Shown here: positions 9,020 to 17,524 of the stretch, one piece after another | How positions within the stretch are numbered: position 1 is the first letter of the stretch | Layout: each line of letters begins with the position of its first letter | Source of the DNA: Chitinophagales bacterium | GTDB taxonomy: Bacteria > Bacteroidota > Bacteroidia > Chitinophagales > Chitinophagaceae | Direction: 5' to 3' | DNA length: 64,000 nt | Assembly (NCBI GenBank): GCA_020636495.1 | Contig: JACJXQ010000008.1 | Location: forward strand, 2,542,001-2,606,000 | Program-made: the position numbers and the translations under genes | The notes under the pieces: generated by a model | What the model saw: only the letters and a program-made list of their open reading frames with translations | Database searches by the model: none | What the model was told of the DNA's origin: nothing

Positions 9020-9415
9020 TTACTTTTCAGTAACAGGTACTATCATTCTGTAGTATTTAAACATGAAGTCTGAAGTAATATTCACCGGTACACCTCCGGC
9101 AACGTCTTTGTTGATACTGGTATCATAACCATCAGCATAGATATAAAATTTGCCTGGTCGCTGATTCAGGAACAAAGCCATCGGGCCCTCGTCCGTCATC
9201 ACCACTTCGGCAGATGCATCGTAGCTATCAGGCATGTTGGTTGCGTCTCTCTTAAGATAAACCTTACCTGTATTAATAACATCGTCGTGATGTTTCAGCG
9301 TCACAACGATCCTCATTTCGCTACAGGTTTGACAATTATTACCTTCAACACCGTCTTTTGAGCAGGAAGCGAAGGAAAGCAGGGCAGCAGTTGCAATAAG
9401 TAATCTGAGTTTCAT
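9020..9415 (-). CDS. Small lipoprotein, unknown function
   Basis: 131 residues. The N-terminus MKLRLLIATAALLSFASCSKD is a lipoprotein signal with the acylated cysteine at 18. Two further cysteines close behind (NCQTC) could form a disulfide. The rest is predicted beta (RIVVTLKHHDDVINTGKVYLKRD, then a DEGPMALFLNQRPGKFYIYADGYD stretch), like a small Ig- or transthyretin-type fold seen in many Bacteroidota lipoproteins. No family recognised. It follows the S41 peptidase gene at a distance of 83 nt and has its own strong terminator. Confidence 0.7.
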   Translation of the reverse strand: MKLRLLIATAALLSFASCSKDGVEGNNCQTCSEMRIVVTLKHHDDVINTGKVYLKRDATNMPDSYDASAEVVMTDEGPMALFLNQRPGKFYIYADGYDTSINKDVAGGVPVNITSDFMFKYYRMIVPVTEK

Positions 9416-9498
9416 ACAAAAAAAATTAGGTATATGTAAATGTACTTTATTATAGAAATTTACAAAATAATCCTAATCTTTTTTTTGTGATTGAGATG

Positions 9499-10518
9499 TT
9501 AAGGGTTCTTGATAGCATTTAATGCCGCGTCCAGTATAGCATCGTGGGTCTTGTCGTTAGGGTCCATATCTACCCTCAGTGTTGGCGGAACCCCCTCTTC
9601 TATATTGCGGTCATCATCGGTGGTGTAGTATGAACCCGGGAAGGTGATCTGCCAGCCGTTGGACAGTTCAGCCCCTACTATCATACCTGCCTGGCCACCC
9701 GTGGTATCGCCATATACTTTGACATTGGGATAGCCCTGCGCACCGGTGGCAAACAATGCTGCTGAACCCAATGTGCCCCTGTTGGTCAGCAAGATGAATT
9801 GTTTGGGGAACTTGGTTTTATCACTTTGTTCAAGATAGCTGGTTTGTGCATCCGCAAACTCATCATGCTCCGGACCCTGCTTATAATAGGCTTTCCACAG
9901 TTGGGCGGTGATGGTATAGTTGGTATCAATGCCCATCCTCTTCAGCAGGGTGAATGCATTCCTGATGTCTCCGCCCCGGTTATTACGTATATCAAACACC
10001 ACGCCTTTTATACTGTCGTTGTTCAGCCGCAGCTTCTCTATGATGATATCCAGTTGTGCGTCTTTAACTTCATCGTTAAAGCTCTCGTAATACACGTACC
10101 CTATCGAGTCGATAATGGTATGTATAAACGGCCCGGTCTTTTCGTGGTCCTTCCAGTAGAACCGCTCCAGCAGCTTACGGTTGAAGTTTGCATTGTAATA
10201 GGTCGTGTCGATGAAGTAGAACTCAGCAAACTCTGTCTTCATACTAACAGAGGGGTCGTGCAGTAATTTCAGCATTTTAACACAGGTATCATAAAAGGCA
10301 CGGGTCTCCATGGTATCATATATCTTCTTAAGATACTCCCTGTGTATCGTATCCCAGTCTATGTCTTTATACTCGAAATACACATAGCCTTCGTCCAGTG
10401 TTTTCCATAGGTTCTCAAATACTGCAATATTCGATTTCGGGGTAGGGTCGGGCATCAAAAGGCGCTCACAGGATGTAAGCATTATGATCAGCGATAAAAA
10501 AACGATTATTCTCTTCAT
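9499..10518 (-). CDS. S41-family peptidase lipoprotein
   Basis: 339 residues, lipoprotein signal with Cys17 (MLTSC). An N-terminal helical region (30-95) contains LLHDPSVSM, equivalent to the substrate-channel motif of tail-specific proteases. The peptidase core has VVFDIRNNRGGD (174-184) and a nucleophile region FILLTNRGTLGSAALFATG with Ser252 as the probable catalytic serine, then GDTTGG. No PDZ domain is evident, as in the shorter IRBP-like branch of S41. It probably cleaves peptides at the cell envelope. It is 17 nt behind the upstream barrel-like gene at 10536, so the two are likely co-transcribed. Confidence 0.85.
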   Translation of the reverse strand: MKRIIVFLSLIIMLTSCERLLMPDPTPKSNIAVFENLWKTLDEGYVYFEYKDIDWDTIHREYLKKIYDTMETRAFYDTCVKMLKLLHDPSVSMKTEFAEFYFIDTTYYNANFNRKLLERFYWKDHEKTGPFIHTIIDSIGYVYYESFNDEVKDAQLDIIIEKLRLNNDSIKGVVFDIRNNRGGDIRNAFTLLKRMGIDTNYTITAQLWKAYYKQGPEHDEFADAQTSYLEQSDKTKFPKQFILLTNRGTLGSAALFATGAQGYPNVKVYGDTTGGQAGMIVGAELSNGWQITFPGSYYTTDDDRNIEEGVPPTLRVDMDPNDKTHDAILDAALNAIKNP

Positions 10519-10535
10519 ATCTGCACTTGGTCCGG

Positions 10536-11366
10536 TTAGTAATTAAACATGAATATTACTGATACAATATGCTCAGCGAAGTAAGCTTTGTTAAAGGTCT
10601 TAAAGCGGGTATAGTCCCATTGGTAGGATATCTGCACGGCATTACCGTTGTCCAGCCTGTATATCAGCCCAGCCCTGCTGTTCACCCTGAAATAGCGGCC
10701 GAAAGACCCCGTTCCGTTATTCCTGAAAAAGTCGCCTATCACATTGTTTTCGGGGTCGGCGAGTTCCTGCCTGTTCAGGTAATACGGACGCGATGTATTA
10801 GCCAGCAAGGGTATTGCCAGATCCCATGTCAGGAAGGAGGTTTTGCCACGAACGGTAACTTCTTTGGTTATCTTGCCACAGAGCCCCAGGCTGGCGGCGT
10901 ATTCATATACTTTTGCGGCGTCTTCCAGTATCGGTGCATTTTTGTAACCAAAATACCCGGACAGTATAGCCCCCACCCTGAAGTCATAATACATCATTTC
11001 AGTTGGCAGCTTCACCAGGTAACGATAGTCTACCAATGCACGTTGGGTCTTTACCTTAGGCTTCAGTGGCTTGTCTACATTATGCGTCAGGTTCATGCTG
11101 GATGCACGCATAGACACTTCACTATACGATGTCTGGTTCACCTTGATATTACCTATCATTGGCTGTACTCCTACCCTGCTGTACCAGATGGGAGATATAG
11201 ACGGGTCGTTCATCACCTGGTAGGTGGCACCTGCACCAATACACAGGTATCGCAAATGTCCGTTCTTGGTTTCTATTCCACCGTCATCTTCGGTATACTG
11301 GGCATACACGCTGTGACTCAATAGCAACGCGGTTAACAATAGCAGTACGCTCCTGCCAAATTCCAT
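10536..11366 (-). CDS. Predicted outer-membrane beta-barrel protein, unknown function
   Basis: 276 residues with a signal peptide (1-22, ending VYAQ). Many alternating aromatic/hydrophobic strands follow, for example LVDYRYLVKL, YYDFRVGAILSGYFGY and GNAVQISYQWDYTRF, and the C-terminus ends in EHIVSVIFMFNY, a terminal phenylalanine/tyrosine strand typical of outer-membrane barrels. Possible partner of the S41 lipoprotein encoded 17 nt downstream. No named family recognised. Confidence 0.65.
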   Translation of the reverse strand: MEFGRSVLLLLTALLLSHSVYAQYTEDDGGIETKNGHLRYLCIGAGATYQVMNDPSISPIWYSRVGVQPMIGNIKVNQTSYSEVSMRASSMNLTHNVDKPLKPKVKTQRALVDYRYLVKLPTEMMYYDFRVGAILSGYFGYKNAPILEDAAKVYEYAASLGLCGKITKEVTVRGKTSFLTWDLAIPLLANTSRPYYLNRQELADPENNVIGDFFRNNGTGSFGRYFRVNSRAGLIYRLDNGNAVQISYQWDYTRFKTFNKAYFAEHIVSVIFMFNY

Positions 11367-11421
11367 ATTGTAAATATTTGCGGAAAAATATCAATAAATA
11401 AAGGAACGGCAAAGAACTAGT

Positions 11422-12045
11422 TTACATTTCAACCCAATCATATACAAGGGAGAGCCATTCATTCATAGGTTTATACAGGTAACCATTTTGCAGGCCGGTA
11501 TTCAGTTCTACTTCTTCGTACCGGTAAACACCTTTTGAGGCGTCTTTTATCGCATCACAGCTTACCCACACATAGTCTGTCTTTTCTCTTATTGATAAAA
11601 CTGTACCATAAAGATCGATATTGAAGTAATGCGCTACCAGTTCGTTGCATCCGCTCAGCACAACATACCTCACTTGGTCGTTCCTGATATGAGCCGAGGT
11701 GAGCATGGTAATCAAGGCACCTTTGCCGGTGCCAACAACACTGATACTTTCCGGAGATATGCCTTCCTTCAATAAGCTATCCACCTGCCTGGCCACCAGC
11801 CATGAGTAATGATCAGGGTCAGTACCATATGGGCGTTCCTCTGAATACAACACATATCCACGATCTTGAAAGGCAGCTTTTATTGCATCATATTCGTAGC
11901 TACCGTATTGCTGATTGAATGCGCTATCCGGCATATCCTCAAGTATCTTGTTATGCAGAAAAAATACATAATGTGTACTGTTGTCTGCGCCGCATGCTAC
12001 AACAGACAAAACAAATAGTGATATGAGGAGACTTAGCGATTTCAT
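11422..12045 (-). CDS. Alpha/beta-hydrolase-like lipoprotein lacking the catalytic serine
   Basis: 207 residues, lipoprotein signal with Cys18 (SVVAC). The fold signature of alpha/beta hydrolases is visible: a first strand HYVFFLHNKILE, a helix, and the strand-turn-helix ISVVGTGKGALITML at 101-115. The nucleophile elbow, normally GxSxG, reads G105-T-G107-K-G109, so the serine is replaced by glycine. A later acid or histidine cannot be assigned with confidence. This suggests a binding or scaffold role rather than esterase activity. No neighbour in operon distance (55 nt to the next start). The fold call is moderate and the loss of serine is seen directly. Confidence 0.6.
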   Translation of the reverse strand: MKSLSLLISLFVLSVVACGADNSTHYVFFLHNKILEDMPDSAFNQQYGSYEYDAIKAAFQDRGYVLYSEERPYGTDPDHYSWLVARQVDSLLKEGISPESISVVGTGKGALITMLTSAHIRNDQVRYVVLSGCNELVAHYFNIDLYGTVLSIREKTDYVWVSCDAIKDASKGVYRYEEVELNTGLQNGYLYKPMNEWLSLVYDWVEM

Positions 12046-12138
12046 TTATATATGATTGATAGCTATCATCACAAATGCCAAATTAAAAAAACATATACGC
12101 AATTTGTGTTAATCAATGGTTATCAATCGTAATAAAAA

Positions 12139-12159
12139 ATGCCCTGCACAGCAGGGCAT
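12139..12159 (-). terminator. Intrinsic terminator after ilvE
   Basis: Stem ATGCCCTG (12139-12146) with CAGGGCAT (12152-12159), short loop, followed on the minus strand by TTTTTT (12133-12138). Confidence 0.8.
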
Positions 12160-12192
12160 TTAAATTGATTATTATTAGTTACGTATTTCAAG

Positions 12193-13269
12193 TTACGACA
12201 ACCGGTATACCCATCCACGAGTATCAGGCTTTCGACCATAGCGGATGTCATTAAGCTCTTCCTTGATCCATGGTGCTAATTTCCATGTTGATTGTTCCGG
12301 TAGTTCCATTCTTACCCCCATATAGGTAAGGTCCGATATTGGCGCAACAGATGCCGCTGTACCTGTTCCAAATGCTTCAAGTAACTTACCGGAACGGTGG
12401 GCCTCAATAATCTCATCTATATGCAAAGGACGCTCTTCTACCTCATACCCATTCTCTCTGAGTATAGAGATAACACTATCACGCGTAACACCCTCCAATA
12501 TGGTCTCGCTCAGGTCAGGTGTCACTACTTTATCACCTATTACAAAAAACACGTTCATAGTACCTATCTCCTGTACATACTTGTGCTCTATTCCGTCCAT
12601 CCACAATATCTGGTCGAAACCTTTCTTGCGTACTTCAGTCATGGGGTACATACTGGCACCGTAGTTACCTGCCGCTTTAGTATAACCTATTCCACCGGGG
12701 AAAGCTCTTACATAAGTTTCGTCAACATATATGGACACAGGCTTAGCATAGTAGGGACCTGCCGGGCTGGAGATGATCATAAACCTGAACCTCGTGGTAG
12801 GTTTGATACCGATAAACTCATCCATCGCCATCATAAAAGGACGTATATAAAGAGAAGTACCTTCAGTACCCGGAACCCAATCCCTGTCCAGTTCAATAAG
12901 CTCCCTCAGACCCTCCATAAAAATATCTTCTGGCACATAGGGCATGCCCAAACGTTCAGCAGAACGGTTGAAACGTTTCCAGTTATCATGCGGCCTGAAT
13001 ATTATCGGATTACCTTCAGGGTCTTTGTATGCTTTTATACCTTCGAAAATTGCCTGCCCGTAGTGTATGAAAGAAGTCGCAGGGCTCATGCTCAGATTAC
13101 CATATGGTATTATCTGTGGCTGTTTCCACTCACCATTCTCATAGTCAGCCACCAGCATATGGTCCGAATACAGTCTTCCGAACTCAATATTATCCTGGTT
13201 CAATTGGTGGAGCCTGCTCAATTCGGTTTTGTTTACATTTATATTAAATGTGGATACATTCATGTGCAA
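12193..13269 (-). CDS. ilvE: Branched-chain amino acid aminotransferase
   Basis: 358 residues, the normal length for the longer (eukaryote-like, type II) BCAT group. Visible motifs: QAIFEGIKAYKDPEGN near residue 73, RPFMMAMDEFIGIKP, GGIGYTKAAGNYGASM with the PLP-binding lysine in TKAAGNY, IGTMNVFFVIGDKVVTP, and the C-terminal GTGTAASVAPI that holds the phosphate of PLP. It transfers amino groups between 2-oxoglutarate/glutamate and leucine, isoleucine or valine in the cytoplasm. Translation may begin at Met1 or Met3 (MHMNVSTF). Monocistronic with its own terminator. Confidence 0.93.
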   Translation of the reverse strand: MHMNVSTFNINVNKTELSRLHQLNQDNIEFGRLYSDHMLVADYENGEWKQPQIIPYGNLSMSPATSFIHYGQAIFEGIKAYKDPEGNPIIFRPHDNWKRFNRSAERLGMPYVPEDIFMEGLRELIELDRDWVPGTEGTSLYIRPFMMAMDEFIGIKPTTRFRFMIISSPAGPYYAKPVSIYVDETYVRAFPGGIGYTKAAGNYGASMYPMTEVRKKGFDQILWMDGIEHKYVQEIGTMNVFFVIGDKVVTPDLSETILEGVTRDSVISILRENGYEVEERPLHIDEIIEAHRSGKLLEAFGTGTAASVAPISDLTYMGVRMELPEQSTWKLAPWIKEELNDIRYGRKPDTRGWVYRLS

Positions 13270-13326
13270 AAATTTTAAAGAGCGAATAATTCGAAAAGGA
13301 TTACAAAGAAACGAAAAAAAATGGAA

Positions 13327-13334
13327 TAGATTTG
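13327..13334 (+). promoter_or_regulatory. Candidate -7 element TAGATTTG for the recQ-linked gene pair
   Basis: Full match to TAnnTTTG, 35 nt before the ATG at 13370. No TTTG at the -33 distance was found. Confidence 0.3.
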
Positions 13335-13369
13335 CTAAAATTGTATGACGATAGGCTGAAACACTTGAT

Positions 13370-13831
13370 ATGACTGATTTCCCGAGGATATTAAATACTG
13401 AAATTATTGATACTGAAATAGATATATTCTGGCAAAACGATCACATTGCTATGCCGGATATGTCACCACGGAAAGTGCTTATCGTAACAACCCAACACAA
13501 TGAAAATTCAGCAGAACAGGCACAATTAAACAAAATAATCAATGCTTGTAAACTTACTGCAGAACAATATAATATCATTCAGGTAGCAACAGGTAAGCAA
13601 GTGGCATGGCACCAAATAAAAAACACCATACAACCTGAAAATGTCTTGTTATTTGGTGTTCACCCAAACCAGCTAGGGGTGTCAGCTTTATTCCGTCTCA
13701 ACAGTATCAATCATTTTGACGGGGCGAAATGGATACCTACCTTATCTTTACAGGAGTTGGAACAACAACCTCAAGCAAAGAAAGACCTCTGGTCGAATGC
13801 ACTGAAACCAATATTTGCAGATCAACAATAA
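13370..13831 (+). CDS. Conserved-looking small protein upstream of and overlapping recQ, unknown
   Basis: 153 residues, no signal peptide or membrane segment. Predicted alternating alpha/beta pattern: KVLIVTTQ, a helix, YNIIQVATGKQVAW, then NVLLFGVHPNQLGVS and HFDGAKWIPTLSLQELEQQPQAKKDLW. The strand VLLFGVHP followed by a late TLSLQEL segment resembles the compact fold of uracil-DNA-glycosylase-like proteins, including DNA polymerase III psi-type subunits; this is only a hint. Its last 17 nt overlap the presumed recQ start, so the two genes are translationally coupled or at least co-transcribed, which suggests a DNA replication or repair role. Confidence 0.6.
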   Translation: MTDFPRILNTEIIDTEIDIFWQNDHIAMPDMSPRKVLIVTTQHNENSAEQAQLNKIINACKLTAEQYNIIQVATGKQVAWHQIKNTIQPENVLLFGVHPNQLGVSALFRLNSINHFDGAKWIPTLSLQELEQQPQAKKDLWSNALKPIFADQQ

Positions 13832-15743
13832 TTTGCCCAACCCGGAAGATATATTAAAACAATACTGGGGCTATGACCACTTCAGGCCATTGCAGAAAGA
13901 AATTATCAACTCGGTATTACAAGGAGAAGATACTCTTGCTTTACTGCCAACCGGTGGTGGCAAATCTATTTGCTACCAGTTGCCTTCATTAATACACAAC
14001 GGCATAACCCTGGTGATAACACCGCTCATAGCCCTGATGCAAGAGCAGGTAGAACGATTGAAGGAACAGGGCATTTCCGCAGCACACATCAGCGCCGGTA
14101 TGAGCAGGCAAGATGTACACAGAATACTCAATAATACTGTAGAGGGTGGATACAAGCTATTGTATATCTCTCCGGAAAGGATTCAAACAGACCTTTTCAA
14201 CGAATACCTTCCTGCTATGAACCTGCGGCTCATAGCCGTTGATGAAGCACACTGTGTTTCACAATGGGGTCACGATTTCAGGCCTGATTACCTCAAAGTT
14301 GCTACTCTCAGAGAAGTATTCAAACATTTGCCTGTACTCGCTGTCACTGCTTCCGCCACCTTAGAAGTGGTAGAGGACCTGCTGCAACAATTGCAAATGA
14401 AGCAGACTAATGTATTCAGGCAAAGCTTTGAAAGAGCTAACCTTAATTATACAGTACAATACAGCGAGCAAAAGAATAACGACATAGCAGAACACCTGCA
14501 AAAACATACAGGAAGCTGTATTATATACTGCCGCAGCAGAAAGAAAACAGAACTGCTGAGCAGACAACTGCAGAGCATGGGAATAGATGCACTGCCCTAC
14601 CATGCCGGCATGACCAATGATGCACGTACAGAAAACCGGCAACTTTGGATGAGCAACCGGGTGCCTGTAATGGTAGCCACCATAGCTTTTGGTATGGGAA
14701 TAGATAAACCGGACGTTCAATCGGTATTGCACTATGACGTGCCCGAGCACCTGGAAGCCTATTACCAGGAGTCAGGCAGGGCTGGCAGAGATGGCAAACG
14801 CGCATATTCAGTCATGTTTTATAATCAACAAGATATCAACAGGTTAGAAGAATCTACCGAAACTCAATTCCCACCTTTTGAATTCATCAGAAAAGTGTAC
14901 CAATCTGTTGCAGAATACCTGCAGATACCAACCGGAACAGAACCTTATCGTTATTATAATTTTGACCTGCAGGATTTTTGTACAAAATTCAAGCTTTCAC
15001 TGACAACTACCGCATGCGCCTTAAAACTATTGGAACAGGAGGGCTTATGGACCTTAACCGAATCAGTACTAAAACCGGCAACAGTACAAATAATGGCCGA
15101 CAGGCAGGAGCTTGACCATATCGGTAAGGTATACCCTGACCTGCATATGGTCATTACTACTATGTTGCGTTTGTATGGATCATTGTTCTACCATCCTACT
15201 GTCATCAACCATAAAGTGATAGCCAAACACCTGCGCATTAAACCACAGCTTGTAATACAATTGCTACAACAACTGGATAAGATGGAGCTCATTCAGTACA
15301 ACCGGCCCAAGGATGGCCCGCAACTATTCTTTCATCATTATCGCGTTGAAAGTCAAAATCTTATAATTAACACCGAAAGAATAAATGCACTTAAAAATGT
15401 ACACAAAGCACGAACTAACGCCATGATACATTTTACCAGCAACAAGACCGTTTGCAGGACAATAGACATGCTGAGGTATTTTGGTGAGGAACGGATTAAG
15501 AACTGCGGACATTGTGATGTTTGCCATACAATGAGGGGCACGTTTACAGCAGAACAAACCATTCAACAACACATAATTCGAAGCGTGTCTTCATACGGAG
15601 GATTGGGGCCTGTAAGAATAGCAGAACTGTGCAGGACGCTGCACCTAATTGACAAAGACGAGCTGATGTCGTCAGTCAGGAAACTTATTGACGAAGGTAT
15701 ATTAGGCTACGACAAGGCAACCGCCAGCGTATATCTTCGCTGA
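13815..15743 (+). CDS. recQ: ATP-dependent DNA helicase RecQ
   Basis: 642 residues if TTG 13815 is the start; the true start could be a few codons later because no ATG or ribosome site marks it. Motif 0 HFRPLQKEII (22-31), Walker A TGGGKS (46-51), Walker B DEAH (143-146), the aromatic-rich loop HCVSQWGHDFRPDY, TASAT motif III, and motifs IV-VI through HYDVPEHLEAYYQESGRAGRDGKRA. The zinc-binding part of the RQC region shows CRTIDMLRYFGEE then NCGHCDVC, followed by a winged-helix end. An HRDC domain is not visible. It unwinds DNA 3'-5' in recombination repair. It overlaps the small upstream gene by 17 nt. Confidence 0.93.
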   Translation: MQINNNLPNPEDILKQYWGYDHFRPLQKEIINSVLQGEDTLALLPTGGGKSICYQLPSLIHNGITLVITPLIALMQEQVERLKEQGISAAHISAGMSRQDVHRILNNTVEGGYKLLYISPERIQTDLFNEYLPAMNLRLIAVDEAHCVSQWGHDFRPDYLKVATLREVFKHLPVLAVTASATLEVVEDLLQQLQMKQTNVFRQSFERANLNYTVQYSEQKNNDIAEHLQKHTGSCIIYCRSRKKTELLSRQLQSMGIDALPYHAGMTNDARTENRQLWMSNRVPVMVATIAFGMGIDKPDVQSVLHYDVPEHLEAYYQESGRAGRDGKRAYSVMFYNQQDINRLEESTETQFPPFEFIRKVYQSVAEYLQIPTGTEPYRYYNFDLQDFCTKFKLSLTTTACALKLLEQEGLWTLTESVLKPATVQIMADRQELDHIGKVYPDLHMVITTMLRLYGSLFYHPTVINHKVIAKHLRIKPQLVIQLLQQLDKMELIQYNRPKDGPQLFFHHYRVESQNLIINTERINALKNVHKARTNAMIHFTSNKTVCRTIDMLRYFGEERIKNCGHCDVCHTMRGTFTAEQTIQQHIIRSVSSYGGLGPVRIAELCRTLHLIDKDELMSSVRKLIDEGILGYDKATASVYLR

Positions 15744-15745
15744 CC

Positions 15746-17428
15746 TTATGACAGGTATTTACCCACTATCGGCACCCTGCGTCCTACTCCAAATGCTTTA
15801 GGTGACACCCTGATTATCGGACAAAATTGGTTCCTCTTATATTCATTCACATTCACCATCCTTAATATACGAGCAACTAATTCAGGGTCATAACCCATTG
15901 CTATGATCTCTTTGGGCCCTTGCCTACGTTCTATATATTGATATAATATCGGGTCTAATACATCATATTCCGGTAAGCTGTCGCTATCCTTCTGGTCGGG
16001 CCTCAATTCAGCGGATGGAGCCTTTTCTAATATGTGTACAGGTATTATTTCCTTATCACGGTTGATGTACCTGGCGAGTGCATATACCTGCATTTTGTAC
16101 AAATCACCCAAGATACCCAGCCCTCCTGCCATATCTCCATATAAGGTACCATACCCTGTCGATAATTCACTTTTATTAGACGTGTTTAACAGTATGGTTC
16201 CGAACTTGTTAGACATTGCCATGACAAGAGCGCCACGAATACGGGATTGCAAATTTTCTTCTGCAATATTAAATGGCAAATCTTTAAAAACAGGGGTAAG
16301 TGCTTTTCTAAACTCGTAAAATATATCCTTGATAGACAATGTATTATATGGGTTATTTAAATTTTCAGATAACCTAACAGCATCGTCTACTGAATGCCCT
16401 GTAGAAAACTCAGACGGCATGAGTAATGCATCTACATTCTCACTGCCAAGGGCGTGGCAAGCAAGCACCAACGTAACAGCACTATCAATACCACCTGAAG
16501 AGGCAACAGTAGCTTTTGTAAAACCCATTTTGCCAAAGTAATCCCTGATCCCCATAATAAGAGCATCATATATTTCGTCAATATCAAGAGTAGGGGCTAA
16601 CTGTTTAGGCATAGGGTCTACGTAGGGTATATCTACCGCTTCCTTGATAACCGGTTGTGCAAAAGTGTTATCATCCTTAAGGTCTACCGCCACAAGTGCC
16701 TCCTGAAAATATGGCAGCTCTGCAACAAGATTCTCCCCGGCATCCATTACTACAGAGCCTCCATCAAATACGATCTCGGTCTGTGAACCAACGGTATTGC
16801 AGTATACCATAGGCACCTTATATTTTGACACATTCTGTTTCACTATCCCCAAACGCTCTTGTGCCTGTGCATAGTCGAATGGAGAGGCGCTGATATTTAT
16901 GATAACATCAGGTCTTTGTTCAATAAGTTTATCCATAGGACATATCCTGTACAGCGGGTTATCGCCAAGGTTCCAGATATCCTCGCATATGGTTATGGCC
17001 AGCTTTTTACCCATGAACTCATGCACATTCCACTCATTTCCAGGCTCAAAGTACCTGTACTCGTCAAATATATCATAGGTAGGCAATAAGGTTTTATTAA
17101 CTACGGCCTGTATTTTTCCATCATATAACAGATATGCGCTGTTAAAAAGGTCTTTACCTTCTACAACAGGGTTCCTGCTTGGGCCTCCTACTATCACTCC
17201 TATACCCTGTGCTTCGCCTGCAATGGTTTCTATTGCATTAATACTTTGCTGCACAAAATCGTTGAACTCTAAAAAGTCTCTAGGGGGATAACCACACACA
17301 GCCAGTTCGGAGAAGACTACCAGGTCTCCACCCTGTTCCTTAGACTGCCTGATAGCATCAGATATTTTAGCTGTATTAGCCTCAAAATTGCCTATGTGGT
17401 AGTTTTGTTGTGCGAGAAATATCTTCAT
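15746..17428 (-). CDS. nadE: Glutamine-dependent NAD+ synthase
   Basis: Start chosen at ATG 17428, giving 560 residues. The frame could be extended to 17497, but that stretch contains a terminator hairpin (17476-17495), and MKIFLAQQNYHIGNFE is the typical start of the family. N-terminal nitrilase-type glutaminase domain with the Glu-Lys-Cys triad: VFSELAVCGYPPRDF, NKTLLPTYDIFDE and ITICEDIW. C-terminal synthetase domain with the pyrophosphatase P-loop ASSGGIDSAV and NTSNKSELSTGYGTLYGDMAGG. It converts nicotinate adenine dinucleotide to NAD+ using ATP and glutamine. It converges on recQ with a 2-nt gap. A -7 element lies directly upstream. Confidence 0.94.
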   Translation of the reverse strand: MKIFLAQQNYHIGNFEANTAKISDAIRQSKEQGGDLVVFSELAVCGYPPRDFLEFNDFVQQSINAIETIAGEAQGIGVIVGGPSRNPVVEGKDLFNSAYLLYDGKIQAVVNKTLLPTYDIFDEYRYFEPGNEWNVHEFMGKKLAITICEDIWNLGDNPLYRICPMDKLIEQRPDVIINISASPFDYAQAQERLGIVKQNVSKYKVPMVYCNTVGSQTEIVFDGGSVVMDAGENLVAELPYFQEALVAVDLKDDNTFAQPVIKEAVDIPYVDPMPKQLAPTLDIDEIYDALIMGIRDYFGKMGFTKATVASSGGIDSAVTLVLACHALGSENVDALLMPSEFSTGHSVDDAVRLSENLNNPYNTLSIKDIFYEFRKALTPVFKDLPFNIAEENLQSRIRGALVMAMSNKFGTILLNTSNKSELSTGYGTLYGDMAGGLGILGDLYKMQVYALARYINRDKEIIPVHILEKAPSAELRPDQKDSDSLPEYDVLDPILYQYIERRQGPKEIIAMGYDPELVARILRMVNVNEYKRNQFCPIIRVSPKAFGVGRRVPIVGKYLS

Positions 17429-17436
17429 ATGTGTCG

Positions 17437-17444
17437 CAAAATTA
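17437..17444 (-). promoter_or_regulatory. Candidate -7 element TAATTTTG directly before nadE
   Basis: Reads CAAAATTA on the plus strand, a full match to TAnnTTTG on the minus strand, ending 9 nt before the ATG. The transcript would have a leader of only a few nucleotides. No -33 TTG was found. Confidence 0.35.
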
Positions 17445-17475
17445 CGATTAAAGTGCCGAGTATTTATATGAAAAA

Positions 17476-17495
17476 GCCCATACAGGAGCATGGGC
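17476..17495 (-). terminator. Terminator after the PorT-like gene
   Basis: Stem GCCCAT (17476-17481) with ATGGGC (17490-17495), 8-nt loop, followed by TTTTT on the minus strand. It lies 30 nt after the stop of the gene at 17525. Confidence 0.6.
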
Positions 17496-17524
17496 AAATT
17501 TTGTCATATTGGTTTTACAAATTA

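Noticed and set aside
17429..17497. N-terminal extension of nadE to 17497
   Set aside because: It contains the terminator of the upstream gene and the -7 element of nadE itself.
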